From an uncultured Thermomicrobiales bacterium (GTDB taxonomy: Bacteria > Chloroflexota > Chloroflexia > Thermomicrobiales > UBA6265), in assembly GCA_902806335.1 (NCBI GenBank), contig CADCWG010000316.1, positions 1-49,215 of the forward strand: 49,215 nt of DNA, read 5' to 3'. Position numbers and translations under genes: made by a program. Each line of letters starts with the position of its first letter. The first letter of the stretch is position 1. Positions 1 to 8,452 of the stretch are shown piece after piece. The notes under the pieces are model-generated. The model searched no databases. It was not told where the DNA came from and worked only from the letters and a program-made list of their open reading frames with translations.

Positions 1-1275
1 GTACTCGTCCTGGCTGACGACCACCACCTTCATCTCCCGGTAGAGCCGGGCGTGGTAGAGCCAGTAGGACGCGATCGGCTCGGCCTTGCCGATGTCGGGG
101 CCGACCACCAGCGCCGCCTTGGCGTCGGTGAACAGCTCCTGCATGTTGTTCGTGTTGGAGACGTCCTGGCCGAGCGAGAGCCGGACGGCGCGCTCGGTCG
201 CCGCCTGGTGCGGCGTCAGGTGGCGGTCGACGTTGTTGGTGCCCATGACCGCGCGGGCGAACTGCTGGAGGAGGTAGGCCTCCTCGTTCGTCGCCTCCGG
301 GGAGGCGAGGGCCGCGAAGCGGTCGCCCTGGTGGTGGGCCAGACCCTCGACCGCCGCGTCGATGGCGTCGTCCCAGGTGGCATCGTCGAGGTTGCCGGCC
401 CCGTCGCGGACGCGCGGGTAGAAGAGCCGGCTCGGGTCCTGGATCTGCTCGTAGCCCCACTTGCCCTGCTCGCAGGTGTAGCCGTGGTTGACGCCCCGGT
501 CCCAGAGGTGGGAGACGCGGCGGACGATCCCCTTATTCGTCTCCACGTTGAGCGTGCAGCCGACATCGCAGTGCCCGCAGACCGTCTCGGTGGTGTCCAT
601 CTCCCACGGGTGGTGGCCGAAGTGGCGGTCGGTCAGCGCGCCGACCGGGCAGACGGCGATGCACATCCCGCAGTTGGTGCAGCTGGTGTCGCTGAGGTCG
701 ACGCCGTAGGAGGGGGTGATGGTCGCCTCGAGGCTGCGGTTGGCCGACTCGATCGCGATGACCCCGATCACCTCGTCGCAGACGCGCGTGCACCGGTTGC
801 ACATGATGCACCGGTCCCACTTGTAGTCGATGGTGTCGCTGAAGTGCTCGTAGGCGTGCGCGAGCTTGGGCCGCCGGTAGGGGTTGGCGTTGATGTTGTG
901 GAGGTAGGTGTTGTCCTGCAGATAGCACTGCCCCGACGCATCGCAGACCGGGCAGTCGAGCGCGTGGTCGATCAGGTACATCTGGAGGATGAACTGCCGG
1001 GCCTGGACCACTTCCGGCGCGTGGGTCAGGACCTCCATGCCGTCGGCCAGCGGCGTCGTGCAGCTCTCGATCAGGCCGCCGCGCTTGCCGAGGACCTGGA
1101 CCGTGCAGATGCGGCAAGAACCCCAGGGCCGCAGCAGCGGCTGGTAGCAGAGGTTGGGGATCTCGATCCCGGACTGGCGCGCCGCTTCCAGGATGAACGT
1201 GCCAGCCGGGACGGTGATGTCCTGCCCGTTGATCTTACCGGTGACCATCTTGACATTCGGACGGGTGGCGACCAT
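1..1275 (-). CDS. nuoG: NADH-quinone oxidoreductase subunit G-like protein (3' end cut by window edge)
   Basis: The first 425 residues are visible and the C-terminus lies beyond the left edge. The Fe-S ligands of the NuoG/Nqo3 peripheral arm are present in order. A 2Fe-2S ferredoxin domain has C43, C54, C57 and C72. An H-x3-C-x2-C-x5-C motif follows at H104 to C117. Two 4Fe-4S motifs sit at C156-C166 and C199-C209, and an N7-type C-x2-C-x3-C-x27-C motif at C233-C268 begins the molybdopterin-oxidoreductase fold. Known role: carries electrons from NADH through complex I. Formate dehydrogenase alpha shares this layout, but its catalytic Cys/Sec-His pair is not seen where expected; the stretch after the NNVD motif reads RHLTPHQ. 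The ATG at 1275 follows GGAG-rich sequence. No other nuo gene is in view. It is divergent from gatB. Confidence 0.85.
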   Translation of the reverse strand, partial: MVATRPNVKMVTGKINGQDITVPAGTFILEAARQSGIEIPNLCYQPLLRPWGSCRICTVQVLGKRGGLIESCTTPLADGMEVLTHAPEVVQARQFILQMYLIDHALDCPVCDASGQCYLQDNTYLHNINANPYRRPKLAHAYEHFSDTIDYKWDRCIMCNRCTRVCDEVIGVIAIESANRSLEATITPSYGVDLSDTSCTNCGMCIAVCPVGALTDRHFGHHPWEMDTTETVCGHCDVGCTLNVETNKGIVRRVSHLWDRGVNHGYTCEQGKWGYEQIQDPSRLFYPRVRDGAGNLDDATWDDAIDAAVEGLAHHQGDRFAALASPEATNEEAYLLQQFARAVMGTNNVDRHLTPHQAATERAVRLSLGQDVSNTNNMQELFTDAKAALVVGPDIGKAEPIASYWLYHARLYREMKVVVVSQDEY

Positions 1276-1551
1276 GGGCTCCTGCTCCGGCTCCCCGGGC
1301 TCGCCCACTGCATCAGGGGCGGCTGCGGCGGCGATGGCACGTCTCGAGTCAGTGGCTGGGGAAGAAGGGTGAGCCCGTGAGAAAGGGCACAATCTACCCG
1401 TGAATTCTAGCACGGACCCGCCTCGCTCCCGGCCGCGCGGGGCCGGCAGCGCTACGGCCCGTGGTAGACTCGGGCCACCAGACAGCACCGCCCGGACCGA
1501 CCGCAGATGGCCACTGTTCGGGGCGGGCGCACCCGGGGAGGAGGGGTCACG

Positions 1552-3060
1552 GTGGCGGTCGAGGCGGTGAGAGTCGATCCCGCGGCGGGTATCGCGCCCG
1601 GCTCAGCGCTCGAGTTCGAGACCGTCATCGGGCTCGAGGTCCACGCGCAGCTCCTCACCCGCAGCAAGATGTACTGCGGGTGCCTCGCCGACTACGCCGA
1701 CGCCCCACCGAACACCGCCACCTGCCCGGTCTGCCTGGGCCTCCCGGGCGCGCTGCCCGTCGCGAACCGGGCGGCGATCGAGCTCGCGCTGCTCACCGGC
1801 CTGTCCCTCGGATGCCGCATCCCCGGGTACAACAAGCTCGACCGCAAGAACTACGTCTACCCCGACCTCCCCAAGGGCTACCAGATCTCGCAGTACGATC
1901 TCCCGCTCTGCGCGGGCGGCGCGCTCACGTTCGTCTCCGGCGGCGTCACCCGCACCGCGGGGATCACCCGGGTCCACGTCGAGGAGGACACGGGGCGTCT
2001 GGTCCACCGCTCGGAGGTCGGCGGGGAGGTCAGCCTCGTCGATCTCAACCGGTCGGGCGTGCCCCTGATGGAGATCGTCGGCGACCCCGACCTCCGGTCG
2101 CCCGAAGAGGCGAAGGACTACCTGATCGCACTGCGCCAGATCCTCCGCTACATCGGCGCCTCGACGGGAAACATGGAGGAAGGCGCCTTCCGCTGCGACG
2201 CCAACATCTCGACCCGGACCCGGGACGGTGTGCTGGTGGGGTCCAAGGTCGAGGTCAAGAACATGAACTCGTTCCGCGCCGTCGAGCGGGCGCTGCGGTT
2301 CGAGGAGACGCGCCAGCGCGCCGCCCTCAGCGCGGGCGAAGCGGTGCCGCAGGAGACGCGCGGCTGGGTCGAGGACCGAGGCGTGACCGTCTCGCAGCGG
2401 ACCAAAGAGCAAGCCCACGACTACCGCTACTTCCCCGAGCCCGACCTGCCGCCGCTGGACGCGGATGCGGCCATGGTGGCGACGGTGCGCGCGCGGCTGC
2501 CGGAGTTGCCTCTCGCCCGCCGGGCGCGCTTCGCGGCGGCCTTCGGGCTCGGTGAGGGCGACGCGGCGCTGCTGACCGCTGAGCGGGAGATTGCCGACAC
2601 CTTCGAGGCCGCGATCGGCCCCGAGGCGACCCCCGGCGAGGCCCGCGCGGCCGCCAACTGGATCCTCAACGACCTGATGGGCCTGCAGGGGCAGCGCGGG
2701 CTGCCGCCGCACGTGTTGCCGCTCTCCGCGGACCAGTTGCGAGACCTGCTGTCGGCGCTCGCAGGCGGCGAGATGACCGCACGGGCCGCCAAGGAACTGT
2801 TGCCCCAGGTGGAGCCGGAGGAGTTGCCGCGCGCTGCCGCGGCGCGCCTCAACCTCCTCTCGCTGGACGATACCGGGGTGGTCGATGCCGCGGTGGCGGA
2901 GACCCTGGCCGCGTTCCCGGCGGCGGTGGCCGACTACCGCGCGGGTAAGAAGGCCGCGATCGGCCGCCTGATCGGCGAGACCATGAAGCGGACCGGGGGC
3001 CGGGCTCGTCCGGACGACGTCCGGCGGAGGTTGCAGGCAGCCCTCGACGCCGACGGCTGA
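1552..3060 (+). CDS. gatB: Aspartyl/glutamyl-tRNA(Asn/Gln) amidotransferase subunit B
   Basis: GatB is the kinase/transamidation subunit of the GatCAB complex. It converts misacylated Glu-tRNA(Gln) and Asp-tRNA(Asn) to the amidated forms in the cytoplasm. Family hallmarks are visible: [12 protein letters not shown] at the N-terminus, [28 protein letters not shown], and [15 protein letters not shown]-terminal YqeY-like helical tail, used for tRNA binding, follows. I chose GTG at 1552 (502 aa, normal for the family) because GGGGAGGAGG lies about 8 nt upstream. An in-frame ATG at 1507 would add 15 residues without a good ribosome site. gatA and gatC are not adjacent. A lone TAGACT at 1465-1470 could be a -10 element, but no matching -35 is evident. 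Confidence 0.95.
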   Translation: MAVEAVRVDPAAGIAPGSALEFETVIGLEVHAQLLTRSKMYCGCLADYADAPPNTATCPVCLGLPGALPVANRAAIELALLTGLSLGCRIPGYNKLDRKNYVYPDLPKGYQISQYDLPLCAGGALTFVSGGVTRTAGITRVHVEEDTGRLVHRSEVGGEVSLVDLNRSGVPLMEIVGDPDLRSPEEAKDYLIALRQILRYIGASTGNMEEGAFRCDANISTRTRDGVLVGSKVEVKNMNSFRAVERALRFEETRQRAALSAGEAVPQETRGWVEDRGVTVSQRTKEQAHDYRYFPEPDLPPLDADAAMVATVRARLPELPLARRARFAAAFGLGEGDAALLTAEREIADTFEAAIGPEATPGEARAAANWILNDLMGLQGQRGLPPHVLPLSADQLRDLLSALAGGEMTARAAKELLPQVEPEELPRAAAARLNLLSLDDTGVVDAAVAETLAAFPAAVADYRAGKKAAIGRLIGETMKRTGGRARPDDVRRRLQAALDADG

Positions 3061-3198
3061 GCGGTCGCGGCGCGTCGGGGCGGTCCCCGTCGTGCGGGGG
3101 AGGAAGAACGAAGGGTCGGCCCACGGTGCCGGCCAGCCGTGGGAGCCACGGCAGAGACGAGCGAGCCGGTCCCACCCGACCGGAGGAGCCTTCACCCG

Positions 3199-4512
3199 AT
3201 GGCCGTCACCGAAGACGTTCTGGCGCAGCGCCGCGCCCCAGCGACCCCCAGACCCGCCGCCGCGCCGGACGCGCACGACCTGTTCGCCACCGCCGTCGAG
3301 CAGTTCCAGATCGCGGCCGACGTGCTTGGCCTCGACGACGACATGCGGCGCGTGCTCAGCCACTGCCAGACCGAGTTGACCGTCAACTTCCCGGTCGAGA
3401 TGGACGACGGCTCGGTCCAGATGTTTACCGGCCACCGCGTCCAGCACAACAGCGGTCCCGGCCCGACGAAGGGCGGGATCCGGTACCACCAGAGCGTGAC
3501 CGTCTCCGAGGTCAAGGCGCTCGCGATGTGGATGACCTGGAAGTGCGCGGTGGTCGGGCTCCCGTTCGGTGGCGCGAAGGGCGGCGTCCGGGTCAACCCG
3601 AAGCTGCTCTCCCAGTCCGAGCTCCAGAACCTGACCCGACGCTACACGGCCGAGATCGCGATGATGATCGGCCCGACCAAGGACATCCCCGCGCCCGACG
3701 TCAACACCAACCCCCAGGTGATGGCGTGGCTGATGGACACCTACTCGATGCAGGTCGGGTACTCGGTGCCCGGTGTCACCACCGGCAAGCCGCTGGTCCT
3801 CGGCGGCTCTGAGGGGCGAAACGAGGCCACCGGCCGCGGCTGCGTCTTCGCCGTAGAGGAAGCCGCCGGTGTCCTCGGGCTGGACCTCGGCCGAACCCGG
3901 ACGGTGGTCCAGGGTTTCGGCAACGCCGGGTCGGTGGCCGCCCGGCTGATGGCGGAGCACGGGTCGGCGGTCGTCGCGGTGAGCGACTCCCGGGGCGGCA
4001 TCTACAACCCGTCCGGCCTCGACCTGGCCGCGGTCACCGCCCACAAGGCGCGTACCGGCAGCGTCCAGGGGTTCGGCGGCGCGGACGACGTCTCGAACGA
4101 GGAGCTGTTGCTGCTCGACTGCGACGTGCTGATCCCGGCGGCGCTGGAAAACCAGATCGACGCCGAGAACGCGCCGCGGATCAAGGCCCGCCTGATCGCC
4201 GAGGCGGCGAACGGGCCGACGTCGCCCGAGGCCGATGACATCCTCCACGACCGCGGCGTGTTGGTGCTGCCGGATATCTTCGCCAATGCCGGCGGCGTCA
4301 CCGTCTCGTACTTCGAGTGGGTGCAGGCGCTCCAGGCGTTCCCGTGGACCGAGCGGGAGGTCAACGAGCGCCTCCGCCTGATCATGACCCGGGCGTTTGC
4401 CGCCGTGCACGAGACCGGCCAGAAGCACGGCGTCCACCTACGGACCGCCGCCCTCGTCCGCGGGATCGCCCGCGTGGCCGAGTTCACCCGCGTCCGCGGC
4501 ATCTACCCGTAA
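3199..4512 (+). CDS. gdhA: Glutamate dehydrogenase (Glu/Leu/Phe/Val dehydrogenase family)
   Basis: Predicted NAD(P)-dependent oxidative deamination of glutamate to 2-oxoglutarate and ammonia, linking nitrogen and carbon metabolism. The 437-residue length fits hexameric glutamate dehydrogenases. Visible motifs include PTKGGIRYH and PFGGAKGG (substrate-binding and catalytic lysines), GPTKDIPAPDVNT, a GRGCVFAVEEA segment, and the Rossmann fingerprint VQGFGNAGSVAA. The ATG at 3199 is preceded by GGAGGAG about 11 nt upstream; an upstream in-frame start at 3139 has no ribosome site. The gene follows gatB by about 140 bp on the same strand. Cofactor preference cannot be told from the sequence by eye. 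A leucine or phenylalanine dehydrogenase is less likely given length and motifs. Confidence 0.93.
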   Translation: MAVTEDVLAQRRAPATPRPAAAPDAHDLFATAVEQFQIAADVLGLDDDMRRVLSHCQTELTVNFPVEMDDGSVQMFTGHRVQHNSGPGPTKGGIRYHQSVTVSEVKALAMWMTWKCAVVGLPFGGAKGGVRVNPKLLSQSELQNLTRRYTAEIAMMIGPTKDIPAPDVNTNPQVMAWLMDTYSMQVGYSVPGVTTGKPLVLGGSEGRNEATGRGCVFAVEEAAGVLGLDLGRTRTVVQGFGNAGSVAARLMAEHGSAVVAVSDSRGGIYNPSGLDLAAVTAHKARTGSVQGFGGADDVSNEELLLLDCDVLIPAALENQIDAENAPRIKARLIAEAANGPTSPEADDILHDRGVLVLPDIFANAGGVTVSYFEWVQALQAFPWTEREVNERLRLIMTRAFAAVHETGQKHGVHLRTAALVRGIARVAEFTRVRGIYP

Positions 4513-4686
4513 GGGCAGGCTCGCAACCGAGATCGAGTCCCTCGCGCAGCGTCGCCCGCCCGGGCGCCGCTGCGCCTGTCATGGCCGCCCCCTACTGTGT
4601 CTGTGGCGCACGTCTATATCGGCGTGTCCAGCAGGATCGGGATGATCGGTGGCGGTATGCATGCGCGCCGGCGGGTTCGCCCGCCC

Positions 4687-4756
4687 GGGGCAGGCCCCGA
4701 GCTCAGGCACAGAGCCGGCTGAAGCCGACTCGGGGCCCGCCGGGCGAAGCGCCCGG
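4687..4756 (+). repeat. Dispersed intergenic repeat, copy 1 (both modules)
   Basis: The most complete copy of the family. Module A begins GGGGCAGG and includes GCCGGCTGAAGCCG. Module B is a perfect 7-bp hairpin, CCGGGCG-AAG-CGCCCGG, at 4740-4756. A diverged inverted copy lies at 5058-5101. Confidence 0.7.
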
Positions 4757-4922
4757 TGAGCACAGGAGGTCCGTGTCAGACCGACTCTGGCTATCGGGTG
4801 GTGGTAACGGGGGCGCCCCGGCGGTTGGTTCCGCCATTGGTAGGCTCCGTGGCCACAGGCTCGCACGAGAATCGGTTGCTGGCTGGGGGTGGCGGGGGCG
4901 CGGAAGGTGGTCGGGACCGCCC

Positions 4923-4985
4923 GGGGCAAGCTGCCGGCTCAGTGCCGAGGCCGGCTCAAGCCGGCCCCGACCGGCGGGCACCGGG
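4923..4985 (+). repeat. Dispersed intergenic repeat, copy 2
   Basis: Aligns with copy 1 from GGGGCA through CTCAG and the GCCGGCT core. The core here is an 8-bp inverted repeat, GGCCGGCT-CA-AGCCGGCC, at 4949-4966. Module B is degenerate. Confidence 0.6.
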
Positions 4986-5057
4986 ACGGCGATATCCCCG
5001 TGGAGTCCGCCTGGCGTGGGTTCCGGTTGTCGCCGGGGCTTTGCGCGACGGGTCCTC

Positions 5058-5101
5058 AGTCGGCTTCGGCCGGTCTGGTGCCTGAACCCGGGGCTTGCCC
5101 C
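5058..5101 (-). repeat. Dispersed intergenic repeat, copy 3 (inverted orientation)
   Basis: Matches the reverse complement of copy 1 across most of 44 bp, including AGTCGGCTTC, GCCGG, GTGCCTGA, CGGGGC and TGCCCC. It is bracketed by the 7-bp inverted repeat GTCCTCA (5052-5058) and TGAGGAC (5103-5109). Confidence 0.65.
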
Positions 5102-5411
5102 ATGAGGACGCGACGAGCCCCACGCCCGGCGTCCTCCACCGATCGCCCGGAGTCCTCATCGACCGCCGGGTAACTGCCGACGGCGACACGGTCCCCGAGC
5201 GGACGGCGGACGGGTCGCTGCTGGCCGCGCTCTGCACCGCTCGTCGGGTCGGGCTCTGGAGGGAGCGGCGACGGGCAGGCGTGGCTGGGGACGAGTCCGA
5301 ACGGGCGCCGCTCATCGGGCGGGGCGGATGCCGGGTCGCGATGCCGCCGTCACGGGCGTCGGGAGGCGCCCCGGCACTGGTCAACGTGCTTGAACACAAA
5401 CGAGTGAGGTC

Positions 5412-6074
5412 TCAGCACTCGATGCAGAGCAGCCGGCGGAGTTCGTCCTCCTGCTCGGGGCGCGTCACCGCGATCACGTCGTCGCCCGGCTCCAGTTCGG
5501 TGGCCGGGGTAGGGATGATCAGGTGGGCGCCCCGGGCGACCGCCGCGATCACGCAGTCGACCGGGAGCGCGACCTCGCCGATCGCCTTGTGGGCGACCAC
5601 GGAGGATGCCGCGATCCGTGCCTCGACGATCGCCAGGTCGGCGTGGCGCAGGTTGAGCACGTGGACGAACGAGCGCTCGGGGATCGCCTGCTCGATCAGA
5701 TTCAGGATGTAGTTGGTCTGGCTGACGGTGACGTCGATGCCGAGCAGCCGGAAGAGGTGCTCGTTCTTCGGGTTGTTGACCCGCGCGATGGTGCGGCCGA
5801 CGTGGAACTTCTGTCGCGCGGTCTGGCAGACCACGAGGTTGTCCTCGTCCTCGCCCGTGACCGCGATTACCACGTCGGCTCTGGCCGCGCCCGCCGCCGC
5901 CAGCGTGGCGGCCTCGGCCCCGTCGCCGGCGATCACCACGGCCCCGAAGTGCTCGACGAACGTCTCGACCTTATCCGTCGACCGCTCGATCAGGAGGACC
6001 TCGTGCCCCTCTTCGAGCAGCGTCTTGGTCAGGTAGTACCCCACCTTCCCGCCGCCGACCACGATGATGTACAC
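5412..6074 (-). CDS. TrkA-family potassium channel/transporter regulatory protein (TrkA-N + TrkA-C)
   Basis: A 220-residue protein with an N-terminal RCK/TrkA-N Rossmann domain (IIVVGGGKVGYYL, acidic residue after beta-2 in LLIERS, then AGDGAEAATL) and a C-terminal TrkA-C-like domain at about residues 135-220. Such proteins bind NAD(H), ATP or cyclic dinucleotides and gate K+ channels or Trk/Ktr transporters at the inner membrane face. The GTG start at 6074 lies 2 nt after the stop of the preceding trkA-like gene, with GGGGAGGG just upstream, so translation is probably coupled. No membrane subunit gene (trkH/ktrB) is in the window. Its stop at 5412 borders the repeat-rich block. Confidence 0.85.
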   Translation of the reverse strand: MYIIVVGGGKVGYYLTKTLLEEGHEVLLIERSTDKVETFVEHFGAVVIAGDGAEAATLAAAGAARADVVIAVTGEDEDNLVVCQTARQKFHVGRTIARVNNPKNEHLFRLLGIDVTVSQTNYILNLIEQAIPERSFVHVLNLRHADLAIVEARIAASSVVAHKAIGEVALPVDCVIAAVARGAHLIIPTPATELEPGDDVIAVTRPEQEDELRRLLCIEC

Positions 6075-6076
6075 GC

Positions 6077-6532
6077 TCAGCCCTCCCCACCGGAGCCGTC
6101 GCCACGGGCGACGCCGATCGGGCTCGCGGCGCCGATCACGTGGTCGAGGATCATCGCCGAAACGGTGGTGGTGGGGCAGATCGTGGTCAGGCCCAGGCGG
6201 CGGTAGGTGTCCTCGCGGACCGGGTCGTAGATGCGGCAGACGACCTCGGGCACGTTGAAGACGAGGCGCGCGACCTGGGCGGCCATGATGTTCTGGTTGT
6301 CCCCGTCGGCGACGGCGACGAACGCCGCGGCCCGCCCGATGCCGGCCGCACGGAGGACGTCCTCGTCGATGCCGGTGCCGATGATGGTGTCCCCTCGGTA
6401 GTCCGTGGGGAGCCGCCGGAATGATCGGGAGTCGACGTCGATCACCGACACGTCGTGGCCGTTGTGGTCGAGGATGCCGGCGACCCGAGCGCCGACACGG
6501 CCGCAGCCCATCACCACGACCTTCACCGCCAC
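6077..6532 (-). CDS. TrkA-N (RCK) domain protein, single domain
   Basis: A 151-residue protein consisting essentially of one TrkA-N domain: VVVMGCGRVGARVAGIL dinucleotide fold, VIDVDS with the acidic ribose-binding position, and GTGIDEDVL. It lacks the TrkA-C domain that its downstream partner has. The start is GTG at 6532, overlapping the end of the universal-stress-protein gene by 10 nt, so the three genes form one operon. Inference: the two RCK proteins form a heteromeric gating ring for an unlinked K+ or amino-acid transporter. Confidence 0.83.
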   Translation of the reverse strand: MAVKVVVMGCGRVGARVAGILDHNGHDVSVIDVDSRSFRRLPTDYRGDTIIGTGIDEDVLRAAGIGRAAAFVAVADGDNQNIMAAQVARLVFNVPEVVCRIYDPVREDTYRRLGLTTICPTTTVSAMILDHVIGAASPIGVARGDGSGGEG

Positions 6533-7050
6533 GTCGTGCCTCCGACCTGGCTGGCACCGACCAGGACGGGCTCGTCGGCGGACGCCGCCGTCGCGCCCGG
6601 CGGGGCCTGGCGAACGAGGATCACCTCGACCGGCGCGTGCTTGAGGACGTAGGCGACCGTGTCGCCCAACGTCGGCTTGCCGTGCCGGGAGCGCATGCGT
6701 CCGGCCATCACGATCGCGTTCGCCCCCCGCTCGAGCGCCTCGTCGACGATCGCCGCGCCGGCGGCACGGGCCTGGAGCAGCTCGCGGTGGATCCCGCCGC
6801 TCCCCTTCGCCGACGGCAGCGCCGATCGGGCGATCTCCTCGGCGCGCCGCAGCACGGCCTCACCGCGGTCGATCTCGACCGGCAATTCGGCGTCGAGCGG
6901 CATCGACTGGGGAACCTCGACGACGTAGATCAAGGTCAGCAGGACCGGCGACCGATCGGCGATGCGAGCCACCACCGCGAGCGCGCGGTGGTCGCCCGGC
7001 CCGCCGTTGACCGGCACCACCAGGCGTTGCGACAGTTCGGAGTGCGGCAT
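6523..7050 (-). CDS. UspA-family universal stress protein
   Basis: A 175-residue single Usp domain. The N-terminal strand LVVPVNGGPGDHRAL, the central hydrophobic strands, and the C-terminal nucleotide-loop-like region around VMAGRMRSRHGK through GDTVAYVLKHAPVEVILV resemble the G-2x-G-9x-G(S/T) ATP-binding pattern, although the glycines are partly replaced. The ATG at 7050 opens the operon; its 3' end overlaps the following trkA-like gene. In other bacteria Usp domains often accompany APC-type permeases and TrkA domains, but no permease is adjacent here. The exact role is unknown. Confidence 0.8.
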   Translation of the reverse strand: MPHSELSQRLVVPVNGGPGDHRALAVVARIADRSPVLLTLIYVVEVPQSMPLDAELPVEIDRGEAVLRRAEEIARSALPSAKGSGGIHRELLQARAAGAAIVDEALERGANAIVMAGRMRSRHGKPTLGDTVAYVLKHAPVEVILVRQAPPGATAASADEPVLVGASQVGGTTWR

Positions 7051-7218
7051 TGGTCTGCGATCCCCGCGGACGTGCGGCCCGCGGGTCAGCGGGTCGTAGC
7101 GAATCGAGCCGACCGGGTTGCGCCCGTGTTCGCCGCAAGTATGGCGGTCGCCGTGGGGCGTCGCAACGCGGCGAGGCGGCCCGCGGCCGGCCGGGCGACA
7201 AGTCCGCGCTTCCCGCGG

Positions 7219-7950
7219 TCACCGACCGAGCGCCAGCCGGTCTGCCAGGATGGTGGGCAGCCCCGCCCGCGCCATGTCGCGCTGCGTCGCCGCGATGTCG
7301 TAGGCGACCCTGCGTGCGGTGAGGGTCTGCCGCTCGGTGTCGATGAGGGCGAAGGCCGCGCGGGGATCGCGATCGCGCGGCTGGCCGACGCTGCCGGGGT
7401 TCACCAGCAGCCGGGGCCCGTCCAGGTCCAGCGTCTCCCCGTCCTCGAGGCGCCGCACCTCCGCGGCCTCCGCGCCCGGCCGCAGCGTGGCGCTGAGGGC
7501 GACGTGGGTATGCCCGATCAGGCAGACGGCGGTCTCGAAGTGGGCGAAGTTGGCGGTCGCGACCCGCGCGTCGAGCACGTACTCCCAGACCGGGGCGCGG
7601 GGACTCGCGTGGGCGAGCGTGAACCCGTCGGCGACGGTCATCGACGGTAGACCGGTGAGGTAGGCGAGGTGGTGGGGCGCCAACCGGGCAGCGGTCCACG
7701 CCACCGCCGCCCGCGCCGTCGGGTTGAACTCGGCGAGGTCGACGGAACCCAGGCAGGCGAGGTCGTGGTTGCCGACCAGCGACGGCCGCGCGCCGCGCTC
7801 GACCAGCAGGTCGATGCACTCGCCAGGGTGGGGGCCGTAGCCGACGGTATCGCCGATGTTCCAGATGGCGTCGATCGAGCCGGCCGCGGCGAGGACTGCC
7901 TGGAGGGCGGCGAGGTTGCCGTGGATGTCCGAGAGGACCAGGATCGTCAT
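7219..7950 (-). CDS. Metallophosphoesterase, YfcE/MJ0936-like
   Basis: A 243-residue calcineurin-like phosphoesterase. The dinuclear metal motifs are intact: LSDIHGNLAAL (D-x-H), GDTVGYGPHP, GNHDLA, and the late GHTHVAL. This family hydrolyses phosphodiesters, and the natural substrate here is unknown. The ATG at 7950 directly precedes the LVLSDIHGN strand, as usual for the family. The gene lies 168 bp upstream of the uspA-like gene on the same strand and may or may not be co-transcribed. A TATACT on the minus strand at 8079-8074 is a possible -10 element without a convincing -35. Confidence 0.88.
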   Translation of the reverse strand: MTILVLSDIHGNLAALQAVLAAAGSIDAIWNIGDTVGYGPHPGECIDLLVERGARPSLVGNHDLACLGSVDLAEFNPTARAAVAWTAARLAPHHLAYLTGLPSMTVADGFTLAHASPRAPVWEYVLDARVATANFAHFETAVCLIGHTHVALSATLRPGAEAAEVRRLEDGETLDLDGPRLLVNPGSVGQPRDRDPRAAFALIDTERQTLTARRVAYDIAATQRDMARAGLPTILADRLALGR

Positions 7951-8154
7951 CGGGGTGGGTCCGCGGCCCGGCCGGCGGCCTGTCCCGGCGGCACAGGACA
8001 CCCGGGAGGGGCGCTCGCGGCGACGACCCGGTGGGCCGTCCGAAGGGTCCGATACTTGCTCATTGCGGCGGGGAGTATAAGGACCACGAGCGATCCGTGC
8101 CGCGGGTCGTTGCGGACGGTGGCGGAGCGAGACCGAACCGAAGGGAAGCCGTCG

Positions 8155-8367
8155 ATGAGTTTCATGCGCGGGATGGCCGAGCGGGTGATCGAGAACATGG
8201 ACCCGGCCGAGCGCCGAGAGGCGTTCCGCGACGTGGCCACACAGGTCATCGCGCGTATGCCGCCCGAGGAGCGCCGGGAGGCACTGAGGGAGGTCGTCGG
8301 CCTCCTCGCGACGGACCTCTCCGCTGAGGAACGACGCGCCATCCTCGGCGACGTGACCGGCCGCTGA
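8155..8367 (+). CDS. Small charged protein of 70 aa with three 20-residue repeats
   Basis: I do not recognise a family. The protein is hydrophilic and predicted helical. The triplet ERR recurs at residues 19-21, 39-41 and 59-61, an exact 20-residue period: AERREAFRDV, EERREALREV, EERRAILGDV. A second motif, V-I-x-x-M, occurs at 11-15 and 31-35. The ATG at 8155 follows AAGGGAAG by about 9 nt, which supports translation. No signal peptide or membrane segment is seen. It sits 85 bp upstream of the Ala-rich protein gene on the same strand and could be co-transcribed. A helical adaptor or oligomerisation role is conceivable but not supported by direct evidence. Confidence 0.7.
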   Translation: MSFMRGMAERVIENMDPAERREAFRDVATQVIARMPPEERREALREVVGLLATDLSAEERRAILGDVTGR

Positions 8368-8452
8368 CGGGAGGAGATCCCGTCGATGGCCCCGTGATCC
8401 GGTACGATGGGTGGCTCGCGCCACCAGGACGCAGCGTTGGGAGATGGCGGTT

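Larger units (their letters stand above)
4513..5411. other. Long non-coding block with clustered repeats
   Basis: About 900 bp between convergent gdhA and the trkA-like operon. Open frames here have no recognisable protein features and no good ribosome sites. The block contains three copies of the dispersed repeat described separately: two on plus and one on minus. No clear T-tract terminator is visible. Confidence 0.6.

Noticed and set aside
52-1380. 442-codon plus-strand open frame
   Set aside because: It is the antisense shadow of the nuoG-like gene, whose Fe-S motifs fix the coding strand.
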